Assembly (NCBI GenBank): GCA_900544615.1
Contig: UQVS01000008.1
Span: forward strand, 1-64,000
From: an uncultured Oscillibacter sp.
Lineage (GTDB): Bacteria > Bacillota > Clostridia > Oscillospirales > Oscillospiraceae
Direction of reading: 5' to 3'
Length of the DNA: 64,000 bases
Each line of letters starts with the position of its first letter. Position 1 is the first letter of the stretch. Both the position numbers and the translations under genes were made by a program. Of this stretch, positions 49,091-57,305 are shown in pieces. The notes under the pieces were generated by a model. The model did not search any database, had not been told where the DNA came from, and saw only the letters and a list, made by a program, of their open reading frames with translations.

Positions 49091-50377
49091 TTACTTGTGT
49101 TCCTGCCGCAGAGCTGCGTCTGCATCCAGCAGCTGCTGGGAAGCGTCCTCCAACTGCTCCGTTTTTTCGTAGCGGTCGGTCAGACTGCTCTCCATGAGGT
49201 TCCCCTGAGAATCGCCGTGGAAGGCAAACTTCAGCAGAATCGGCGTCAGGATCGTACCGCCGACCACCGTGATGACCACCGGGGTCATCATCGCCGCGCT
49301 GAGCACGCCCATGGCAAGGCCGCGGTTGGCTACAATCAGCGCCACTTCGCCGCGGCAGACCATGCCCATGCCCACCTGCATACTCTCCCGGCCGGTAAAG
49401 CCGCAGGCTTTTGCGCCCAAGCCGCAGCCCACCAGCTTGGAAATAACGGAGATTACCAGCAGCAGAATGGAAAAAATCAGCATCCCGCTGCTGACGCCGT
49501 CCAGCTTTACATTGATGCCGATGGCGGCGAAAAACACCGGCGTCAGCAGCAGATACCCCAGCGGGTTATACTTGGACTGGATGTACGTTCCCTTGGGCGT
49601 GCAGGCCACAGCAAGGCCGGCGGCATAGGCGCCGGTGATATCCGCCACGCCGAAGAACTCCTCCGCGCAGTAGGCCATCACCAGGCACAGCACAAACGCC
49701 AGCACGGAATTGCGGTGGGTCGCCCAGCCACCCTGCCGCTTCAGCATCCAGCAGAACAGGCGGTTTGCGCCATAGCCCAGCGCCAGAGCAAACACGAAGA
49801 ATCCCACGATTTTCAGCAGCACCACGGCAATGCTCTCGTCGCCGCCTGCCAGACTGCTGACCAGCGTCAGGGCGATCATGCCCAGCACATCGTCGATCAG
49901 GGCGGCCGCCAGAATCGTATTGCCTACCTTGGTCTCCAATTTGTGCATCTCTTTCAGCGTTTCCACGGTAATGCTGACGGAAGTTGCGGTGAGGATCGTA
50001 CCGATGAACACGTTTTCCAGCATCCCGGTGCTTTCGATCAGTCCCGCCGCAGCAGCGCCGCAGGCCAAAGCCGCGCCCATGACCAACGGCACGATGACGC
50101 CCAGCAGCGCCACCAGAAAACCGGCCTTTCCGCTGTGCTTCAATTCGTTGATGTCGGTTCCCATACCGGCGGAAAACATCAGGACAATGACGCCCAGTTC
50201 GCTGAGCTGCGATATGAACTCCGTTTCCGTCAGGATATTCAGACCGGCAGGACCAAGGATCAGGCCAGCCAGCAAAGCGCCCACCACCTGCGGCATCTGG
50301 AAACGCTGGGTCAAAAGTCCCAGCAGCTTGGTAGTCAGCAGGATCAGCGCAAGGTCCAGTAAATAATGATAAGACAT
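49091..50377 (-). CDS. CPA2-family cation:proton antiporter (KefB-like)
   Basis: The 428-residue protein has about 12 membrane segments of the Na+/H+ exchanger fold (PF00999), with PQVVGALLAGLILGP, the ion-site region AALIDDVLGM, and GYLLLTPVFFAAIG. There is no TrkA-N or TrkA-C domain after the membrane part, so it is shorter than KefB/KefC; the last 50 residues are a charged tail. It has its own promoter with an unusual inverted repeat. Confidence 0.88.
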   Translation of the reverse strand: MSYHYLLDLALILLTTKLLGLLTQRFQMPQVVGALLAGLILGPAGLNILTETEFISQLSELGVIVLMFSAGMGTDINELKHSGKAGFLVALLGVIVPLVMGAALACGAAAAGLIESTGMLENVFIGTILTATSVSITVETLKEMHKLETKVGNTILAAALIDDVLGMIALTLVSSLAGGDESIAVVLLKIVGFFVFALALGYGANRLFCWMLKRQGGWATHRNSVLAFVLCLVMAYCAEEFFGVADITGAYAAGLAVACTPKGTYIQSKYNPLGYLLLTPVFFAAIGINVKLDGVSSGMLIFSILLLVISVISKLVGCGLGAKACGFTGRESMQVGMGMVCRGEVALIVANRGLAMGVLSAAMMTPVVITVVGGTILTPILLKFAFHGDSQGNLMESSLTDRYEKTEQLEDASQQLLDADAALRQEHK

Positions 50378-50408
50378 AAACTCATTCCTCTCCGCACGGC
50401 CCTGCCGT

Positions 50409-50468
50409 GCAAATCACACAACGCTCTTACAGAGCTATTTATTTTAGACTTTTCTGTGTGATTTGCAA
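50409..50468 (-). promoter_or_regulatory. Antiporter promoter with a split inverted repeat
   Basis: On the minus strand TTGCAA (50463-50468), 16 bases, TAAAAT (50441-50446). GCAAATCACACA occurs at the -35/spacer (minus strand) and its exact inverse at 50409-50420, downstream of the start site, a 12-base inverted repeat separated by 34 bases. Confidence 0.65.
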
Positions 50469-50610
50469 TGGACAAACTATCCAAAGTCCTCTGTCAAAGA
50501 GAATTTTTTCAAGCTTAAATTACACAAAGCCCCCGGAGAATCCGTCAATCAATAGAACCGATTGCCGGAATTCTTCTCTCTTAGCACTTATTAACTCCAC
50601 ATATCTTCTA
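50469..50610. other. Gap upstream of the antiporter promoter
   Basis: I see no gene. The sequence is AT-rich in its first part and carries no recognisable RNA. Confidence 0.5.
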
Positions 50611-50657
50611 TGAAAATGAGGGGAATGGAATCATTCCTTCCATCCCCCTCATTTTTA
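50611..50657 (-). terminator. greA-lysS terminator
   Basis: On the minus strand ATGAGGGGGATGGAA pairs with TTCCATTCCCCTCAT (one G-U), followed by TTTCAT; A/T runs on both flanks. Confidence 0.85.
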
Positions 50658-50699
50658 TTTAGAAACAGTTGAGTACATTTCCTCTGGCCGTCTGCTCCA

Positions 50700-52652
50700 T
50701 CAATACAGCTTCGCGCCGGCGGGGATATGGGGATCTACCATTAGCAGATGCAATCTTTCCTCGCCGTTTTCGTGATGCACGGCAGAGATGAGCATACCAC
50801 AGGAATCAATGCCCATCATCGGGCGAGGCGGGAGGTTCGTAATGGCGATGCAGGTCTTTCCAACCAGTTCTTCCGGCTCATAATACTCGTGAATTCCGCT
50901 CAAAATGACCCTATCTGTGCCGGTTCCGTCGTCCAAAACGAACTTTAAGAGCTTTTTGGACTTCTTCACAGCTTCGCATTCCTTGACCTTTACGGCACGG
51001 AAATCGCTCTTGGAGAAGGTGTCAAAATCCACCTGATCCTGGAACAGCGGCTCGATCTGAACATTGGAAAAATCGATTTTTTCCTCCACAACTGGAGCCG
51101 CCTGAGCAGCCGCCGCAGGAGCCGAAACTTCCTTGGAACCCTTCTTGTCGGAGTCCAACGGCTTCATTGTCGGGAACAGGATGACCTCCCGGATGGTGTC
51201 GGTGCCGGTAAAGAGCATAACGGCGCGGTCGATGCCCATGCCCATGCCGCCCGTGGGGGGCATACCGTACTCCATGGCGGTGAGGAAATCCTCATCCAGC
51301 ATCTCCGCCTCATCGTCGCCGCGCTCCCGCTGCTCCACCTGCTTTTCAAAGCGCTCCCGCTGGTCAATGGGGTCGTTCAGCTCGGAATAGGCGTTGCCCA
51401 TCTCGCTGCGGCAGATGAAGAACTCAAAGCGCTCCGTCAGCCGGGGATCGGCAGGGCTGCGCTTGGTCAGGGGACTGACCTCCACCGGGTACATGGTGAT
51501 GAAGGTGGGCTGCACCAGATGCTCCTCCACCTTCTGGTCGAAGCAGGCGTACAGGGCGTTGCCCCAGGTTTTTTCTGCGGCGTCTGCCAGTTCGATGCCC
51601 TTGGCCTTGGCGGCGGCCACAGCCTCGGCGTCGTCGGTGATGGCGTCAAAGTCGATGCCCACATATTTTCTGACCGCTTCCACCATGGTCATGCGGGGCC
51701 AGCCGGGGGCCAGATTGATCTTCTCACCCATCCATTCCAGCTCATAGGTTCCCAAATATTTCTGGGCAAAGGTGGTATACACGCCCTCGGCGATGTCCAT
51801 CATGGTGTGGAAGTCCGCATAGGCCTGATACAGCTCCACCGTGGTGAACTCAGGGTTATGCTTGGGGTCCATGCCCTCGTTGCGGAAAATACGGCCGATC
51901 TCATACACCCGGTCCATACCGCCCACGATCAGCCGCTTCAGGGGCAGCTCCGTGGCGATCCGCATATACATATCGATGTCCAGCGTGTTGTGGTGGGTGA
52001 CAAAGGGACGGGCAGCAGCGCCGCCGGCGATGGTGTTCAGCACCGGGGTCTCCACCTCGATGTAGCCCATATTGTCCAGATAATCCCGCAGGTGCTTGAT
52101 GAACTGGGAGCGAATGACAAAGTTCTTCTTGACCTCCGGGTTCACCATCAGATCCACATAGCGCTGCCGGAACCGCAGCTCCTTGTCCTGAAGGCCGTGG
52201 AACTTCTCCGGCAGGGGCAGCAGGGATTTGGAGAGCAGGATGACGTTCTTGGCCCGGACGCTCATCTCGCCCCGCTGGGTGCGGAATACCTCGCCCTCAA
52301 CACCAACAATATCGCCGATGTCGTACTTCTTGAACTTCTTGTAAACGGCTTCGTCCATCTCGTCCTGCCGGGCATAGAGCTGGATGCGGCCGTCCCGGTC
52401 CTGAAGGTCGCAGAAGGACACCTTGCCCATGCCCCGCTTGCTCATGAGGCGGCCGGCCACCTTGACGGCCTTGCCCTCCATGGCGTCAAAGTTGTCCTTG
52501 ATCTGATGGGAAGTAGCGTCCCAGTCAAAGCGGGTGACGGCAAAGGGGTTCTCCCCCTCCGCCTGAAGTGTTGCCAGCTTTTCCCGACGGATGCGGGTCT
52601 GCTCGGACAGGCTCAGCTCCGGTTGGGCCTGCTGATTCTTCTGTTCAGCCAT
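50700..52652 (-). CDS. lysS: Lysyl-tRNA synthetase, class II, with C-terminal tRNA-binding domain
   Basis: This enzyme charges tRNA-Lys. The 650-residue protein has the N-terminal OB anticodon-binding fold (about 60-180) and the class II catalytic core (about 185-500, with RFRQRYVDLM, FRNEGMDPKHNPEFT and GMGMGIDRAVML). An additional ~120-residue domain after an Ala/Pro-rich linker (SDFRAVKVKECEAVKKSKKL, LPPRPMMGIDSCGMLISA) resembles the EMAPII/MetRS-beta type tRNA-binding domain. The last domain is absent from most bacterial LysS (about 500 residues). It is cotranscribed with greA. Confidence 0.95.
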   Translation of the reverse strand: MAEQKNQQAQPELSLSEQTRIRREKLATLQAEGENPFAVTRFDWDATSHQIKDNFDAMEGKAVKVAGRLMSKRGMGKVSFCDLQDRDGRIQLYARQDEMDEAVYKKFKKYDIGDIVGVEGEVFRTQRGEMSVRAKNVILLSKSLLPLPEKFHGLQDKELRFRQRYVDLMVNPEVKKNFVIRSQFIKHLRDYLDNMGYIEVETPVLNTIAGGAAARPFVTHHNTLDIDMYMRIATELPLKRLIVGGMDRVYEIGRIFRNEGMDPKHNPEFTTVELYQAYADFHTMMDIAEGVYTTFAQKYLGTYELEWMGEKINLAPGWPRMTMVEAVRKYVGIDFDAITDDAEAVAAAKAKGIELADAAEKTWGNALYACFDQKVEEHLVQPTFITMYPVEVSPLTKRSPADPRLTERFEFFICRSEMGNAYSELNDPIDQRERFEKQVEQRERGDDEAEMLDEDFLTAMEYGMPPTGGMGMGIDRAVMLFTGTDTIREVILFPTMKPLDSDKKGSKEVSAPAAAAQAAPVVEEKIDFSNVQIEPLFQDQVDFDTFSKSDFRAVKVKECEAVKKSKKLLKFVLDDGTGTDRVILSGIHEYYEPEELVGKTCIAITNLPPRPMMGIDSCGMLISAVHHENGEERLHLLMVDPHIPAGAKLY

Positions 52653-52663
52653 AATCCTTCTCC

Positions 52664-53131
52664 TTAGTGTTCGATCTTCACAACGGTGTAATGGATATTG
52701 CCGAAGGGTGCCTCCACCACAACGTCCTGTCCCTCTTTCGCGCCCAGAAAGGCCTTACCGAAGGGGGACTCCTCAGAGATGATGCCGTGCATGGGATCGG
52801 ACTCCTGAGAGCCGACGATCCTGTAGCTGGCCTCCTTGCCGTCCGTCCCTTTCACCGTGACCGTGCAGCCGATGGTGATGACATCCGAGGGAGCGGACTC
52901 ATCCACAATGACCACGTGCTGCAGGATCACTTCCAGCTCGGCGATCCGGGAGTAGAGCTTGCCCTGCTCGTTCTTTGCCTCGTCATATTCGCTGTTCTCG
53001 CTGAGGTCGCCGAACCCGCGGGCGATCTTGATCTGCTCGGCCACCTCGTCGCTGCGGGTGGTTTTGAGGTAGTTGAGTTCCTGCTCCAGCTCGTCCTTGC
53101 GAGCCTGACTCATCTTGTATTCTTTTTCCAT
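52664..53131 (-). CDS. greA: Transcription elongation factor GreA
   Basis: This factor stimulates transcript cleavage by backtracked RNA polymerase. The 155-residue protein has the N-terminal coiled coil with ARGFGDLSENSEYDEAK (acidic tip) and the C-terminal FKBP-like part with GKAFLGAKEGQDVVVEAP. It is the first gene of greA-lysS, an order also seen in other Firmicutes. It has a consensus promoter. Confidence 0.95.
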   Translation of the reverse strand: MEKEYKMSQARKDELEQELNYLKTTRSDEVAEQIKIARGFGDLSENSEYDEAKNEQGKLYSRIAELEVILQHVVIVDESAPSDVITIGCTVTVKGTDGKEASYRIVGSQESDPMHGIISEESPFGKAFLGAKEGQDVVVEAPFGNIHYTVVKIEH

Positions 53132-53211
53132 ATCGGCTGTTTCCTTTCATTCGTTTGGCCTATTCTGCGCTGTTCCCTGCACATAATACGCCTAATTTAC
53201 CATGGTTTTGT

Positions 53212-53240
53212 ATTATAATAGGTGTCTCCCGGATTGTCAA
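53212..53240 (-). promoter_or_regulatory. greA-lysS promoter
   Basis: On the minus strand TTGACA (53235-53240), 17 bases, TATAAT (53212-53217), both perfect. Confidence 0.92.
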
Positions 53241-53258
53241 GGGCTAAACGCACCGGGA

Positions 53259-54002
53259 TCACGCCGGTTCCGCAGGATCTGCGGCGCTTTTCAGCTGCAC
53301 GGATACCTGTCCCGGCCGCAAAACCCCCGTTTCCCACAGGACGGACAGCAGCTGTCCCCGGTTTGCCTGCTCCGGCAGGCGGGCTTCGATCTCCGGCGGC
53401 AGCGTCAGGTGGGGCATGGGGAACGTCTCATCGTACAGCGGCAGGAAGCTCTCCCCCCGGCGCTCCGCCACGTCAAAGGCCAGCTGAATATCCGCCGTCT
53501 CCCCGGCGCCGGGATGCAGCAGCAGTGACACGCCGTATTCCCGCCGCAGACGACGGCACAGCTCCTCCCCGCCATACGGCACCTCCATCAGCAGATACCG
53601 ATGCCGGAGGGCCAGCTCCGTCACCGTCCGCACCACCTCGCCGGAGAGGGCGTTGGCCGTCACCAGCACCCGCGCCGCGGCAGGGTTCTCTCCCCGGAGC
53701 CTCAGCAGCGCCCCGCACCAGTCCGCAGCAATGGCCCGCCGCAGGGACAGCGTCCCCGCCGGACGCAGGCCCTCCGGCAGCGCGTCTGCCGGAACATCGG
53801 ACGGCAGCACCACCCGTTCGATCCCCTGCCGCAGCAGCTTCTTTCCGGCGCTGCGGAGTTTCCGCCGTTCCGCGGCGGCAGACATCCGCTCTCCCCGGCT
53901 CATGTCCGCGCAGAGAAAACGGACGTGCAGAATATTGACTTCCCTGAGTGGAATGGGACGCAGAAAACGCCCCTCCTGATTCCAGCGCAGCAATCCGACC
54001 AT
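53259..54002 (-). CDS. Conserved-looking hypothetical protein, arginine-rich
   Basis: I do not recognise this 247-residue protein. It is soluble, with a basic, Arg-rich segment (about residues 35-65), alternating alpha/beta-like stretches such as RVLVTANALSGEVVRTVTEL and GVSLLLHPGAGETAD, and no membrane helix. ATG 54002 is preceded by AGGAGG, which lies inside the right arm of a 15-bp hairpin. It is probably the last gene of the ftsE operon, so a cell-envelope or division role is possible but unproven. Confidence 0.65.
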   Translation of the reverse strand: MVGLLRWNQEGRFLRPIPLREVNILHVRFLCADMSRGERMSAAAERRKLRSAGKKLLRQGIERVVLPSDVPADALPEGLRPAGTLSLRRAIAADWCGALLRLRGENPAAARVLVTANALSGEVVRTVTELALRHRYLLMEVPYGGEELCRRLRREYGVSLLLHPGAGETADIQLAFDVAERRGESFLPLYDETFPMPHLTLPPEIEARLPEQANRGQLLSVLWETGVLRPGQVSVQLKSAADPAEPA

Positions 54003-54008
54003 AAAATC

Positions 54009-54041
54009 ATCCTCCTGCCCCATGGTATGGGGCAGGAGGAT
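54009..54041 (-). terminator. Hairpin that contains the next gene's ribosome-binding site
   Basis: Perfect 15-bp stem ATCCTCCTGCCCCAT/ATGGGGCAGGAGGAT (three-base loop), followed on the minus strand by GATTTTATGG. The right arm contains AGGAGG, the likely site for ATG 54002, so the same hairpin could terminate part of the transcript and limit translation of the rest. Confidence 0.7.
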
Positions 54042-54054
54042 CTTTCAGAACGCC

Positions 54055-54213
54055 TTATTTCTTTTTCAGCTCGCTGAGGATGCAAAGCCCCATGGCCAGC
54101 ACAGGGAAAAGCACCCGCAGGCACAGGATCTGCCAGTCGCCGGGCAGGTTCACATCCAGCAGCAGTCCCACAAACCACGCCGCCAGCGTGGATACAACCG
54201 CTTTCAGATACAC
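54055..54213 (-). CDS. 52-residue membrane protein
   Basis: GTG 54213 is preceded by AAGGAG (eight-base spacing) and the frame ends TAA at 54055. The product has a hydrophobic N-terminal helix (VVSTLAAWFVGLLL) and a second one (VLFPVLAMGLCIL) before a basic end ELKKK, so it is a small two-helix membrane protein. It starts 17 bases after the M23 peptidase gene. No family is recognised. Confidence 0.65.
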   Translation of the reverse strand: MYLKAVVSTLAAWFVGLLLDVNLPGDWQILCLRVLFPVLAMGLCILSELKKK

Positions 54214-54230
54214 GATCTCTGCTCCTTTCC

Positions 54231-55478
54231 TTATGTGCCAACAGATGTGCCGGAGAGGGTGTATCCGCTGAGATAGCCCTTTCTCGGCTTCGCGCCGTGA
54301 CTCAGGGGATTCACCAGCACGCCGTTTTCCACCACCTCAAAGTGCAGATGGGGGCCGGTGGAGTGGCCGGTGGAGCCGGTGATTCCGATGGTCTGTCCCT
54401 GCTGGACATAGGTACCCACGCTGACCTTGATGCTGCTCATATGGGCGTACAGGGTGGTATTGCCGGTGCCGTGGGAAATCACCACATAGTTGCCGTAAGA
54501 GCTGGAACGCCTGGCCACGATCACTGTGCCGGCCTTGGCGGCATACACCGGGCTGGTGTAGCCCACCCGGCCGATATCTGTTCCCTTGTGATTGGTGGAA
54601 CCCACACCGCCGGGGGAGTTCCGTCCGCCCACCGTGGAGGTGATGTACCGGCTGTCCACCGGCCAGATGTAGCCGCCGGGGTTGGTGTTGTAGTTCTTTC
54701 CCTGGGCTTTCATCTGTTCTTCCAGCTGCTTTTGCAGCTGCTGCGCCTGCCGCCGGATACGGGCCTCATCGGCTTCCAGCTCGTCCAGCGTCGCCTGATA
54801 TTCTGCGGCGTTGTCGTCGATCTCCTTGACCAGCTTGTTGGCTTCCTCCCGCTGGGCGCTGAGCTGCTTTTTCTGCGTTTCAAGCTCCGCCTTGACGCTG
54901 ACCAGATTCGCCTTACTGGCTTCCAGCCCGGTTTTCTTCTCCTCGATCTCCGCCTGAAGAGCCTGAAGATCCTGAATCACCTGCCGGTCATAGTCCATGA
55001 TCTCGTTTACGATATCCAGCCGGCCCAGCAGGTCGGAAAAGCTGGCGGCCTTGAACAGCACCGACCAGTAGCTCACCGTCCCCTGCTCCTCCATCTCCCG
55101 CACCCGCTTGCAGAACAGCTCATACTGGGCTTCCTCCCGCTGCTGGGCGTCCGCCAGTTCCGCTTCCGCCTGCGTAATCAGGGTGTTGTAGTCGGAGATC
55201 TGGGATTCCGTGTTGTTGATCTTGGCGGCGGTATTGGCGATCTGGTCATCCAGCAGCCTCTTTTTCTGGACGGCCGCCGCCTTATCGTCCTTCAGATCGC
55301 TGAGCTTGCTCTGGATCTCTTTCTGCTGCTTATCCAGATTGGAGGCGTCGTTTTTCAATGCGTCGATATCCGCCTGTGTGACCTTGGCGGCCATAGCGGG
55401 GGCGGTATTTCCCGTCAGCAGCAGGACGGCGCACAGCAGCGCCGCGCAACCCCGCAGGAAGCGTTGATGTTTCTTCAT
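54231..55478 (-). CDS. Secreted coiled-coil M23 peptidoglycan endopeptidase (EnvC/PcsB-like)
   Basis: The 415-residue protein has a signal peptide (about 1-31), two long coiled coils (about 35-130 and 165-275), and a C-terminal M23/LytM domain with the zinc ligands His and Asp in NHKGTDIG and the pair in HLHFE. Coiled-coil plus hydrolase proteins of this kind dock on FtsX and are activated by FtsEX. ftsE and ftsX are immediately upstream, supporting that role in cell separation. All zinc ligands are present, so it is probably an active enzyme. Confidence 0.92.
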   Translation of the reverse strand: MKKHQRFLRGCAALLCAVLLLTGNTAPAMAAKVTQADIDALKNDASNLDKQQKEIQSKLSDLKDDKAAAVQKKRLLDDQIANTAAKINNTESQISDYNTLITQAEAELADAQQREEAQYELFCKRVREMEEQGTVSYWSVLFKAASFSDLLGRLDIVNEIMDYDRQVIQDLQALQAEIEEKKTGLEASKANLVSVKAELETQKKQLSAQREEANKLVKEIDDNAAEYQATLDELEADEARIRRQAQQLQKQLEEQMKAQGKNYNTNPGGYIWPVDSRYITSTVGGRNSPGGVGSTNHKGTDIGRVGYTSPVYAAKAGTVIVARRSSSYGNYVVISHGTGNTTLYAHMSSIKVSVGTYVQQGQTIGITGSTGHSTGPHLHFEVVENGVLVNPLSHGAKPRKGYLSGYTLSGTSVGT

Positions 55479-55490
55479 AGCGCGCCTCCC

Positions 55491-56378
55491 TTATACCTGA
55501 AGGAACCGCCGGATGGCGGAAAGGCTGCCGCCTACGCCGATCAGGACGCCTGCCCCCAGAAATACGCCGCCCACCGGCTTCCACAGCTGCCGGAACGGCA
55601 CGATGGAAAGCAGCTGTAACGTATCATTGTTGGCCACGCCTTTGGCGATGGCCTCGTACAGCCCCCATTGCAGCAGGAACGCCAGCACCGCGCCGGTCAG
55701 TCCCAGCATAAAGCCCTCATACACAAAGGGCCAGCGGATAAAGCCGTTGGTAGCGCCCACCATTTTCATAATGGCGATCTCCTCCCGCCGGTCAAAGGTG
55801 GTCAGCTTGATGGTGTTGGAAATGATGAATACCGACACCACAAACAGCACCGCGATCAGCGCCACGCAGATCACGGTGGCGATGTTGCGGACGGTGATAA
55901 AGCCGTTGGTCAGCTCCGCATAGGCGCTGATGCCGCCCACGCCCTCCACATTTCGGATCTTCTCCACCGTCTCGCTTTGCAGCCGCAGATCCTTTACCTT
56001 GATGGTAAAGCGGTCCCGGAGGATATTGGGGTCCAGATCCTGAAAATACTCCTCGTCCGGGTGCTCGGAGATAAAATTCTCCATAGCCTCTTCCCGCGAG
56101 ATAAAGGTGGCGGAGGCCACATTGTCCACCGCTTCCAGCTTGCTCTGCAAGGCTTTGGCCTGCTCCTCCGTATAGGTGTCGTCGATAAAGGCCAGAATTT
56201 CGTTTTCGCTCTCCACCTGCTTGAGATTGGCGTTGGCATTGACCGCCACCAGCGTGAAGGTTCCCATAATCAGCAGGCAGGCCACGGTGATGCCGATGGC
56301 GGCAAAGGACATGAAGCCGTGGCTGAACATATTGGAAAGGCCCTCATGGAGAAAGTAGCTGAAATTGTGCTTACCCAT
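55491..56378 (-). CDS. ftsX: Cell-division permease FtsX
   Basis: The 295-residue protein has four membrane helices (about 20-42, 170-195, 220-245, 265-290) and a large extracellular loop between the first two, the expected docking site for the M23 protein. The motif KMVGATNGFIRWPFVYEG is typical of FtsX. It overlaps ftsE by eight bases. Confidence 0.95.
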   Translation of the reverse strand: MGKHNFSYFLHEGLSNMFSHGFMSFAAIGITVACLLIMGTFTLVAVNANANLKQVESENEILAFIDDTYTEEQAKALQSKLEAVDNVASATFISREEAMENFISEHPDEEYFQDLDPNILRDRFTIKVKDLRLQSETVEKIRNVEGVGGISAYAELTNGFITVRNIATVICVALIAVLFVVSVFIISNTIKLTTFDRREEIAIMKMVGATNGFIRWPFVYEGFMLGLTGAVLAFLLQWGLYEAIAKGVANNDTLQLLSIVPFRQLWKPVGGVFLGAGVLIGVGGSLSAIRRFLQV

Positions 56379-57063
56379 GGATATGCCCTCCTACATAGCC
56401 GCCCACGCTGTCGTTGACAATGCGGCCCTGATCGATGGTGATGACCCGCTTTTCAAATTTGTTCACCAGATCCTTCTCATGGGTGACCACCAGCACCGTC
56501 GTCCCCAGCTGGTTGATCTTTACCAGCAGGGTCATGATCTCCATGGACCGCTCCGGGTCCAGATTGCCGGTAGGCTCGTCGGCAATGATGGTGCTGGGAT
56601 TGTTCACCAGCGCACGGGCAATGGCCACCCGCTGCTGTTCGCCGCCGGACAGCTCGCTGGGGTAGTTCTGCGCCTTTTTTTCCAGCCCCACCAGCAGCAG
56701 CACATAGGCAATGCGGGTCTTGATTTCCTTCATGGGCATTCCCACGGCCCGCATGACAAATTCCAGATTTTCATACACGGTTTTCTTCTCGATCAGGCGG
56801 AAATCCTGAAAAATGACCCCCAGCGTCCGGCGCATCATGGGGATCTGCCGCTCGGAAATGTTGCTGACCGAGAAGCCGTTGATCATGATGCGGCCCGCCG
56901 TGGGAACCTCTTCCCCGGTAAGCATTTTTATAAAGGTGGACTTTCCGGAACCGGAAGGCCCCACCAGAAACACAAATTCCCCATCCTCAATGGTCGTGCT
57001 GATACCCCGGATGGCCTTGGTACCATTTGGATATTCCATTTCCACGTCTTTCAGGCGGATCAT
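56371..57063 (-). CDS. ftsE: Cell-division ATP-binding protein FtsE
   Basis: The 230-residue ABC ATPase has Walker A GPSGSGKST (35-43), signature LSGGEQQRVAIARAL and Walker B IIADEPTGNLDPE. Its partner ftsX follows with overlap, so it is FtsE rather than a solute importer. GGAG precedes the ATG. It is the first gene of the operon. Confidence 0.95.
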   Translation of the reverse strand: MIRLKDVEMEYPNGTKAIRGISTTIEDGEFVFLVGPSGSGKSTFIKMLTGEEVPTAGRIMINGFSVSNISERQIPMMRRTLGVIFQDFRLIEKKTVYENLEFVMRAVGMPMKEIKTRIAYVLLLVGLEKKAQNYPSELSGGEQQRVAIARALVNNPSTIIADEPTGNLDPERSMEIMTLLVKINQLGTTVLVVTHEKDLVNKFEKRVITIDQGRIVNDSVGGYVGGHIHG

Positions 57064-57139
57064 CAGTACTCTCCTTATCTATTGTTCAAGCGGCCTGACC
57101 CGCCGGGGATCAGGTCGACATAATTCTGTACTTGATAAC

Positions 57140-57168
57140 ATTATATACGGCTTTTCGGGACTTTGCAA
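57140..57168 (-). promoter_or_regulatory. ftsEX operon promoter
   Basis: On the minus strand TTGCAA (57163-57168), 17 bases, TATAAT (57140-57145). Confidence 0.85.
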
Positions 57169-57224
57169 CAATCCCGCCGCAGATTCTTTCCAAACTTTTT
57201 CCGGCGGGATCCGCCGGCGAACGC

Positions 57225-57266
57225 GGAAAAGCGGCGGCACAGCCTCCGCCGTGCCGCCGCTTTTCC
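57225..57266 (-). terminator. Terminator after the panE-like gene
   Basis: Perfect 16-bp stem GGAAAAGCGGCGGCAC/GTGCCGCCGCTTTTCC with a ten-base loop, 39 bases after the stop codon. Confidence 0.85.
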
Positions 57267-57305
57267 TAACAGTGAATACCGCCCGGACATTTTCAGACGG
57301 GCAGC

